The position numbers and the translations under genes are program-made. The notes under the pieces were generated by a model that had not been told where the DNA came from, did no database searches, and was given only the letters and a program-made list of their open reading frames with translations. A stretch of 64,000 nucleotides of DNA, from contig NZ_JAPEMB010000001.1 in assembly GCF_026343125.1 (NCBI RefSeq), positions 7,879,501 to 7,943,500 of the forward strand. The letters run 5' to 3'. Origin of the DNA: Streptomyces sp. NBC_00094 (lineage in GTDB: Bacteria; Actinomycetota; Actinomycetes; Streptomycetales; Streptomycetaceae). Positions 58,426-64,000 of this stretch are shown here, piece by piece (position 1 is the first letter of the stretch; every line of letters begins with the position of its first letter).

Positions 58426-59712
58426 ATGGAGTTCAGCGATCGCACCGACGCGGGCCGGCAGCTCGCCGCCCGTCTCGACCACCTCAAGGGGCAGGACGTC
58501 GTGGTCCTGGGCCTCCCGCGCGGCGGGGTTCCGGTGGCCGCGCAGGTCGCCGACGCGCTCGGCGCGCCCCTCGACATCTGTCTCGTGCGGAAGCTGGGGG
58601 TGCCGTACCAGCCGGAGCTCGCCATGGGCGCGCTCGGCGAGGGCGGTGTCCGGGTCCTCAACGAGCGGGTGCTGCGCGAGACCGGGGTGGGGGAGCGGGA
58701 CCTCGCGGCCGTGGAGAAGCGCGAGAGTGTCGAGCTCGAACAGCGCACTCGTCGCTACCGGGGTGGCCGGGAGCCCGTGCCGTTGGACGGCAGGACGGTC
58801 GTCATCGTCGACGACGGGCTCGCCACGGGCGCCACGGCCCTGGCCGCCTGCCGGGTGGTCCGTGCCAAGGGGGCCGCGCGGATCGTCCTCGCGGTGCCGG
58901 TCGCGCCGCACGGCTGGACCACTCGCCTCGGGGGCGAGGCAGACGAGACCGTCAGCGTCCGCGAGCCCGACTTCTTCTACGCGATCGGCCAGTTCTACGG
59001 GGACTTCTCGCAGACGTCCGACGCGGAGGTGCTCGCCTGTCTCGATCGGATCCGGGCCGTGCAGGGGCCCGTCGTCCGGGACTGGGACGTGCGGATCCCG
59101 GCGACCGGGGCAACCCTCGCCGGGCGGCTCGCCGTGCCCGACGGAGCGGCGGGCATCGTCCTGTTCGCCCATGGAAGCGGCAGCAGCCGGCACAGCCCGC
59201 GCAACCGGTCGGTCGCGGACGCCCTGAACAAGGCGGGCCTGGGAACGCTGCTGTTCGACCTGCTCACCGAGGCCGAGGCGGTCGACCGGGCGCATGTCTT
59301 CGACACCCCGCTCCTCGCCGGCCGACTCGTGAGCGCCACGGAGTGGCTGGCCGCCCGACCCGAGAGCGCCGGGTTGCCGCTCGGCTACTTCGGGGCGAGC
59401 ACGGGCGCGGCCGCCGCGCTGTGGGCGGCGGCCGATCCGGGCTCCGGCGTCGCCGCCGTCGTCTCGCGCGGGGGCAGGCCCGACCTGGCGGGCGACCGCC
59501 TGGCCGGGGTGCGCGCCCCGACCCTCCTCGTGGTGGGCGGCCGGGACGCGCTCGTGCTGGACCTCAACCGGCGGGCGCAGTCACTGCTGCGCTGCGAGAA
59601 CCGGCTGACCGTCGTGGAGGGCGCCACCCATCTCTTCGAGGAGCCAGGTGCCCTGGAGGAGGTGGCGGAGCTCGCCACCTCCTGGTTCGCGGGGCACTTC
59701 CGGCCTCAGTAG
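58426..59712 (+). CDS. Phosphoribosyltransferase-hydrolase fusion
   Basis: A 428-residue two-domain protein. Residues 1-210 are a type I phosphoribosyltransferase: VVLGLPRGGVPVAAQVADALGAPLDICLVRKLG and the PRPP loop VVIVDDGLATGATALAA. Residues 220-428 are an alpha/beta hydrolase: GIVLFAHGSGSSRHSPRN, LGYFGASTGAAAALWAAA (nucleophile GAST), and GGRDALVLDLNR with the acid Asp. Such fusions are found in actinobacteria in regions encoding dormancy/stress-type genes; the substrate is not known. It overlaps the convergent LysM gene by 7 bases. Confidence 0.9.
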   Translation: MEFSDRTDAGRQLAARLDHLKGQDVVVLGLPRGGVPVAAQVADALGAPLDICLVRKLGVPYQPELAMGALGEGGVRVLNERVLRETGVGERDLAAVEKRESVELEQRTRRYRGGREPVPLDGRTVVIVDDGLATGATALAACRVVRAKGAARIVLAVPVAPHGWTTRLGGEADETVSVREPDFFYAIGQFYGDFSQTSDAEVLACLDRIRAVQGPVVRDWDVRIPATGATLAGRLAVPDGAAGIVLFAHGSGSSRHSPRNRSVADALNKAGLGTLLFDLLTEAEAVDRAHVFDTPLLAGRLVSATEWLAARPESAGLPLGYFGASTGAAAALWAAADPGSGVAAVVSRGGRPDLAGDRLAGVRAPTLLVVGGRDALVLDLNRRAQSLLRCENRLTVVEGATHLFEEPGALEEVAELATSWFAGHFRPQ

Positions 59713-60617
59713 GCCCCGTTGACGTTGTCGATGGAGCCGTAGCGGTCGGCCGCGTAGTTGCAGGCGGCCGTGATGTTGGCGACCGGGTCGAACAGGTCGG
59801 TGGACGTGCCCGGCACGTGGTAGGCGTCGAAGGTCGGCTGGATCACCTGGAGCAGGCCCTTCGAGGGGGTGCCGGCCGCGGCGTTGGAGTCCCAGAGGTT
59901 GATGGCCTGGGGGTTGCCCGAGGACTCGCGCATGACGTTGCGGAGGATTCCGTCGTACGAACCGGGGATGCCGTGCTGCGCCATGATGGCCAGCGACTCC
60001 CGGATCCAGCCGTCGAGGTTGTCGGGGTACTGGGTGGCGGCCGCCGGGGCCGCCTGGACGGCGGGGGCGGCGGCGGGGGCGGGGGCGGCGGCGGGGGCGG
60101 CCTGCGCCGCGGAGGCGCCCGACGTACCGGTGGCCGGGGCCGCGCGGCGCTCGGAGCGGCTCGCGCGGTCGGTCGTGGCGGAGCTCTTCTTCCGGGCGTT
60201 CTCCGGCGCGGGGGCGGCCTTCGCGGAATTCCGACGAATCGTCAGTTCGAGACCGGGGTGAATGAGTGACGGATTGTCACCCACGGCCGCCTTGTTGGCC
60301 CGGTAAATCGACTTCCAGCCGCCCTGAATTCCCTTCTTCCGGGCGATCAGGGAAAGCGAGTCGCCGCTCACCACGGTGTACGTGCGGGTGGCGGCGGGCG
60401 CGGTCGGCGCGGACGGTGCCGCGAGAGCCGCGGGTGCCGCGACAGCGGCGGTCGGCGCGGTCGTGGCGGCCTTCGGTGCGGCCGAGACGGTCTCGGCGCC
60501 GGCCGTGGCGGGGACGATCAGCGGCAGAGCGAGGGCGACTCCGCCTGTGCCTGCGAGTGCGAGGCCACGGGAGACGGTGTGGCGGCGGGGGCGGCGGTGC
60601 TTACCGTGAGCAGGCAT
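59706..60617 (-). CDS. LysM/transglycosylase-type cell-wall hydrolase
   Basis: A 303-residue secreted cell-wall hydrolase. Signal peptide near 18-45 (ALAGTGGVALALPLIVPATAGA); LysM domain about 92-145 (YTVVSGDSLSLIARKKG, NPSLIHPGLELTI); a long Ala/Pro linker; and a C-terminal SLT/transglycosylase-like domain (IMAQHGIPGSYDGILRNVMRESSGNPQAINLWDSN, with Glu of RES as catalytic residue; GLLQVIQPTFDAYH). It is like Streptomyces SwlA-type proteins, and the c-di-AMP riboswitch upstream fits that family's control. Confidence 0.93.
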   Translation of the reverse strand: MPAHGKHRRPRRHTVSRGLALAGTGGVALALPLIVPATAGAETVSAAPKAATTAPTAAVAAPAALAAPSAPTAPAATRTYTVVSGDSLSLIARKKGIQGGWKSIYRANKAAVGDNPSLIHPGLELTIRRNSAKAAPAPENARKKSSATTDRASRSERRAAPATGTSGASAAQAAPAAAPAPAAAPAVQAAPAAATQYPDNLDGWIRESLAIMAQHGIPGSYDGILRNVMRESSGNPQAINLWDSNAAAGTPSKGLLQVIQPTFDAYHVPGTSTDLFDPVANITAACNYAADRYGSIDNVNGAY

Positions 60618-60619
60618 GA

Positions 60620-60800
60620 CGGTTCCTCTCCGGCGCCTGCGGGGTGAGCTGTCGGGTTCGGACGGGAGATGTCCGGCCGCGAGCACGCGGCTTCACCCCG
60701 AGCCGTTCCGGATTCCGGACCGGCGAATTCGTGGGTCCCCCGCTCCTGCCGTCGGGTGAAATGGGAGGTGTTTCAAGCGGCGGCAGGATTAGGCGTTCCG
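60620..60800 (-). promoter_or_regulatory. ydaO-yuaA c-di-AMP riboswitch
   Basis: On the minus strand the region from GCCTAATCCTGCCG through CGGCAGGAGCGGGGGACCCA, CGGGGTGAAGCCGC and CGAACCCGACAGCTCACC has the ordered conserved motifs of ydaO, including the 3' ACCCGACAGCUCACC piece; CCTGCCG and CGGCAGG pair. The ribosome site GGAGAGGAA is at its end, 3 bases before the ATG. It should turn the wall hydrolase off with c-di-AMP. Confidence 0.93.
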
Positions 60801-61182
60801 CTCGAATGGGGGTGACCGTAGGCCAGTAATGCGGCGGATAACAAGGGGAGAGGATCCGCTTCTCGGGGGAAAGGATCACCGAATTCCGGTAATTCAAGAT
60901 CGACCGAGCTCCGGGCCCACCGAACTTCCGTGCGCGGTACGGCCTCCGGGTGTTCTGGTCCGTGGCCGGGTGCGGGAAAAGTGAACCGCATCACCCGGCG
61001 AACAATGTCCGAATATGCGATGTAATTCCGTTGGTGAGCAAATGGGCGGAAATTGACCCTGATGGGCCCTTCGCTCGCGTGGGAGTGCGGCAGGCGTGAG
61101 GCGGGTGCGCCCGAGTGGCTAAAAGTCGCAAACCAGACATTCTTCTTGAAAGATGGGATCCACCCGACCCAGGAGTCCCACG
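60801..61182. other. Gap upstream of the riboswitch and DUF6197-like gene
   Basis: The 382-base stretch holds the promoter of the riboswitch on the minus strand and that of the next gene on the plus strand. It is AT-richer than its surroundings (e.g. GAAATTGACC, TTCTTCTTGAAAG). I see no gene or conserved RNA in it. Confidence 0.5.
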
Positions 61183-61842
61183 ATGTCGCCCACGCCCACG
61201 ACCACCCCGCCCAGCCCTGACGCCCTCGATCGCGAGGCGGCCGCCCTCTTCGAGAGCGCCACCTGGCAGCGCATCGTCACGGACTGGACCACCCCCACAC
61301 GGGAACCCGCACCGGAAGTCGCGGGGGAACCCGGGTGGAGACCCACGCTGGAACCCGGGCCGGAGCGAGCCGACTGGCGGGCCCTGCTCTCCGTGCCCGT
61401 GGACCGGCTCGTGGCCGACGCGCTCGACGCGCTGCCGCCGCCGGCTCCGGCCGAGCGCCGGCTGCCCGGGCGGATCGGAGCCGTACTCCCGGACCGTCTC
61501 CATGCCTGGCGCCGCATCGGCCGGGCCGAGCTGCGACCCTCGGTGCACCTGGGTTACGCGCGTCTGGTGCTCACGGAATGGGGCTGGCAGAACGCCCCGT
61601 ACAAGCTGCGCGACGTCCGGGGGGCCCGGTGCGTCTGCGGCGCCCTCCTCGCCGCCCACCGCCTCGGCTACGGGAGCGCGGACACCATGAACGAGGCGGC
61701 GGCCTGGATCATGACCGAGCTGCGGTCGCAGGGGTGGCGCGAGCTGATCGGACCGTGGAACCGGGCCCCCGGCCGGACGGCCGCCGACGCGGTGGGCCTC
61801 CTCGACGCCACGATCCGCCGCGCCGAGCTCGCCGGTCGCTGA
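61183..61842 (+). CDS. DUF6197-like hypothetical protein
   Basis: A 219-residue protein with a Thr/Pro-rich start, then a helical middle and a C-terminal part CVCGALLAAHRLGYGSADTMNEAAAWIMTEL that resembles DUF6197 (CxxGAL pattern) of unknown function. I rate the family tentative. GGAG is 8 bases before ATG 61183; ATG 61153 upstream has no ribosome site. Confidence 0.7.
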   Translation: MSPTPTTTPPSPDALDREAAALFESATWQRIVTDWTTPTREPAPEVAGEPGWRPTLEPGPERADWRALLSVPVDRLVADALDALPPPAPAERRLPGRIGAVLPDRLHAWRRIGRAELRPSVHLGYARLVLTEWGWQNAPYKLRDVRGARCVCGALLAAHRLGYGSADTMNEAAAWIMTELRSQGWRELIGPWNRAPGRTAADAVGLLDATIRRAELAGR

Positions 61843-61858
61843 CGCACCCTACGACCAC

Positions 61859-61938
61859 TGATGAACCCGCCCGGACGCTGATGAACCCGCCCGGACGCCG
61901 ACGAACCCGCCCGGACGCCGACGCAGCCGCCGGTCGCC
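61859..61938. repeat. 20-bp tandem repeat, four copies
   Basis: TGATGAACCCGCCCGGACGC and its variant CGACGAACCC..., three good copies and one degenerate, just after the DUF6197-like stop and before the terminator. Confidence 0.8.
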
Positions 61939-61965
61939 GACGTACCCCCGGCCACTCAGGCACTC

Positions 61966-61995
61966 GCCGGGCGACGGTCTCGACCGTCGCCCGGC
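61966..61995. terminator. Bidirectional terminator
   Basis: Perfect 13-bp stem GCCGGGCGACGGT / ACCGTCGCCCGGC, loop CTCG, between two convergent genes. Confidence 0.85.
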
Positions 61996-62034
61996 AGTCG
62001 GCTGCCTCCCGAAAGCGGCGGAGGTCGGCCGGGG

Positions 62035-64000
62035 TCAGCCGGTGACGCTCGGGGCTCCGGACTCGATGTGACCCGTGTACCGACGCGACCAGGTGCCGTC
62101 GATGTCGGCGAGGATCGTGAAGTCGTACCAGCCGCCGTTGTAGGCCACCGCGTTGAAGTAGTCCTCGCGGCTGGAGTTCGCCGGAACCGTGTACGTCCAC
62201 GGCCCGTCCGAGCGGTAGGCGTTCGAGCGGATCGTGAAGGTCACCGGTCCGGCCGAGGTGTTGGTCATCTTCAGCCACAGGGCCGTCCGGCCCGACCCTG
62301 CCTCGGGCGCGAACCGGGCCGCGACCTCCACGGCCTTGCCCGCCTTGGACGCGTCACCGATGAAACGCCGCAGGAAGCGGTTGGGGCCCATCATCGAGAT
62401 GTCGTACTTCCCGGAGCCGTGTCCCAGCCCGATGTTGAAGTAGTCGGAGGCCGTGCCGCCCGGGTCGACGGTGTACTGCCAGGCCGCCGTGTCGCGGTGC
62501 TGGTGCGGGTGGATGGAGAAGTGCGCCGCCCGCTTGGCTTCGGCCCCCTGGTTCGTCATCGAGAACCAGGCCAGGATCTTGCCCGCGGACCCGAACTCGA
62601 ACCGGTCGAGGTTGCCGTTCACCTGGTACGGCAGGGCGCGCGCCGGGCGGGTGCCGGACTCCTGGGCGGGCAGCGCGTTGTTCTGGGGCGCCGGGTTCGG
62701 CAGCGGGCCGCAGGTGGCCTGGCCGATCACCTTCGCCGTGGACGGGAGGCCGGCGGGCACTCCGTACACGGGGTGGGCGAAGTCGAAGACGCTCGTCAGG
62801 TCGCCCGTCACCCGGCGCCGCCAGGCGCTGATGTTCGGGCAGGTGGCCGGTGTACCGAGGGCCGCCGTCCAGGTCTCCATGAAGCGCAGGACGGAGGTGT
62901 GGTCGAAGACCTCCGAGCTCACCCAACCACCCCGGGTCCACGGGGACATGACAACCATCGGGACGCGGAAGCCCAGCCCGATCGGCGCGCCGTCGAGGTA
63001 CTCGCCCGGGGTCCCGGGCGGGGCCACCGGCGGCGGCACGTGGTCGAAGAACCCGTCGTTCTCGTCGTAGTTGAGGATCATCACCGTCGAGTCGAAGACC
63101 TCGGCGTCGGCCGCCAGCGCGCGGTAGACGAGGTCGACGAAGTGCGCGCCGTCCCCGGGCGGGGCGTAGGGGTGCTCGGAGAACGCCTCGCTCGCCACCA
63201 CCCACGACACCTGCGGCAGCGTGCCCGCCACGACGTCGGCGCGGATCGCGGCGGCGATGTCGTCCGGGGTCGAACCGGTGACCTTGGGGACCGAGCCCAT
63301 GCCCCGGTCGTACAGAGGGTCGCCGGGGCGGGCGTCGGTGAACTTCTTGAAGTACGCGAGGCCGTTGTCGCCGTAGTTGTCCTGCGCGTTCTGGTAGACC
63401 TTCCAGCTCACCCCGGCGCGCTGGAGCGCCTCGGCGTACGTCTCCCAGGTCAGCCCCGACTCGTCGCCGCCGTCCTTGCTGGAGGCGTCGATCTTCCCGC
63501 TCCACAGGAACGTCCGGTTCGGGCCGGTGGCGCTGAGCGCCGAGCAGAAGTACGCGTCGCAGACCGTGTAGTGGTCGGCGAGCGCGTGGTGGAACGGGAT
63601 GTCCCCGCGGTCCAGGTGACCGAGCGTCCGCGTGTTGCCGACGCCCGTGACCCAGTTGTCCATGCGGCCCTTGTTCCAGGCCGCGTGCTGTGAGTTCCAG
63701 CTGTGCGGCAGGTCGCCGTTGCACTGGGCGAGGGCCTCGCCGTCCATGCCACCGGCGGGCGGGGTGTCGCTGAGCTTCCACGGGTACTGCCGGCCGCCCC
63801 AGTTGGGCTGGTGGAACATGCCCCAGCCGCCGGGCAGATTGCCCGCGGCGCGGTCGCCGAAGCCCCGTACCCCGCGCAGCGTGCCGAAGTAGTGGTCGAA
63901 GCTGCGGTTCTCCTGCATGAGGATCACCACGTGCCGGACGTCGGTGAGCGTGCCGGTGGCGGTGCTCGCGGCGGCCGACGCCTGGACGGGCGGCAGCGCC
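62035..64000 (-). CDS. Phosphocholine-type phospholipase C (5' end outside window)
   Basis: A large part (655 residues visible) of a phosphoesterase-family phospholipase C, non-haemolytic type. Conserved pieces: VVILMQENRSFDHYFGTLRGVRGFGD, GDLPHSWNSQHAAWNKGRMDNW, FHHALADHYTVCDAYFCSA, TGPNRTFLWSG, LNYDENDGFFDHVPPP and WRRRVTGDL, with two C-terminal DUF756 beta domains (about 460-650). It cleaves phospholipid headgroups outside the cell and is likely Tat-exported. The frame is open to position 64000; the signal peptide and start lie beyond the window. Confidence 0.95.
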   Translation of the reverse strand, partial: ALPPVQASAAASTATGTLTDVRHVVILMQENRSFDHYFGTLRGVRGFGDRAAGNLPGGWGMFHQPNWGGRQYPWKLSDTPPAGGMDGEALAQCNGDLPHSWNSQHAAWNKGRMDNWVTGVGNTRTLGHLDRGDIPFHHALADHYTVCDAYFCSALSATGPNRTFLWSGKIDASSKDGGDESGLTWETYAEALQRAGVSWKVYQNAQDNYGDNGLAYFKKFTDARPGDPLYDRGMGSVPKVTGSTPDDIAAAIRADVVAGTLPQVSWVVASEAFSEHPYAPPGDGAHFVDLVYRALAADAEVFDSTVMILNYDENDGFFDHVPPPVAPPGTPGEYLDGAPIGLGFRVPMVVMSPWTRGGWVSSEVFDHTSVLRFMETWTAALGTPATCPNISAWRRRVTGDLTSVFDFAHPVYGVPAGLPSTAKVIGQATCGPLPNPAPQNNALPAQESGTRPARALPYQVNGNLDRFEFGSAGKILAWFSMTNQGAEAKRAAHFSIHPHQHRDTAAWQYTVDPGGTASDYFNIGLGHGSGKYDISMMGPNRFLRRFIGDASKAGKAVEVAARFAPEAGSGRTALWLKMTNTSAGPVTFTIRSNAYRSDGPWTYTVPANSSREDYFNAVAYNGGWYDFTILADIDGTWSRRYTGHIESGAPSVTG

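Noticed and set aside
1..64000. Searches for tRNA, rRNA, CRISPR, transposases, prophage or integration sites
   Set aside because: No cloverleaf-like gene, repeat-spacer array, transposase motif or phage gene was visible; gene content is ordinary chromosomal.

Overview
The window is high-GC actinobacterial chromosome, almost certainly Streptomyces. The evidence is a codon third position that is nearly always G or C, a conservon operon (histidine kinase, roadblock, DUF742, GTPase), many GTG starts, a TTA codon in a secreted enzyme, a cell-wall hydrolase behind a c-di-AMP riboswitch, and dense HxlR/PadR/TetR/LysR regulator-enzyme pairs. I see no IS element, prophage, CRISPR array, rRNA or tRNA. 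Gene order looks like ordinary chromosome with accessory enzymes, not an island.

Region by region. 1-5.6 kb: conservon cvnA-B-C-D, a convergent F420/PPOX-type oxidoreductase and a second orphan roadblock protein. 5.6-11.3 kb: a DUF6397 protein, an ATP-dependent DNA ligase, an uncharacterised small acidic protein, a lipoprotein polysaccharide deacetylase, a C-rich possible small RNA, and a lipoprotein coupled to an I36-type secreted inhibitor. 11.3-17.5 kb: a short actin-like ATPase, then flavohemoglobin hmpA with its [Fe-S] NO sensor nsrR (both with candidate operators), a SHOCT/DUF6325 membrane cluster, an MBL-fold hydrolase of flavodiiron type, and a Bcp-type peroxiredoxin. 17-26 kb: PadR regulator/SRPBCC pair around a perfect inverted repeat, L,D-transpeptidase, Trypco1-like protein, ThrE exporter, TPR protein, cupin, MFS/LysR pair, M20 peptidase. 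26-32 kb: Lrp regulator/SMP-30 pair, AidB-like acyl-CoA dehydrogenase co-transcribed with a TetR regulator behind a 23-bp palindrome, hemerythrin, and a TMEM165/GDT1 manganese transporter behind a yybP-ykoY riboswitch. 32-42.5 kb: TetR-MFS efflux pair with a leaderless start, SpoIIE phosphatase, CocE-type hydrolase, a two-gene flavin monooxygenase operon headed by an unannotated cysteine leader peptide, a secreted alpha/beta hydrolase with a TTA codon, and a nucleosidase. 42.6-56.3 kb: VWA-MoxR pair, two more SpoIIE phosphatases, thioesterase/HxlR pair, BrkB-type membrane protein, Nudix, AMIN-like secreted protein, DUF6629, cyclophilin, NmrA-type reductase and L31 type B. 56.4-64 kb: alpha/beta hydrolase, truncated universal stress protein, LURP-one-like protein, a phosphoribosyltransferase-hydrolase fusion, the LysM/SLT cell-wall hydrolase, a DUF6197-like protein and a phosphocholine-type phospholipase C running off the end.

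Common themes are stress and redox defence (NO, peroxide, Mn, thiol/sulfur), cell-wall remodelling, and signalling through SpoIIE phosphatases and the conservon. The most informative non-coding items are the two riboswitches, the cysteine leader peptide, several perfect operators, and the TTA codon. No single wholly novel system stands out; the SHOCT/DUF6325 cluster, the PRT-hydrolase fusion and the orphan operator at 53.1 kb are the least explained parts. All calls were made by eye from sequence, with no database search.
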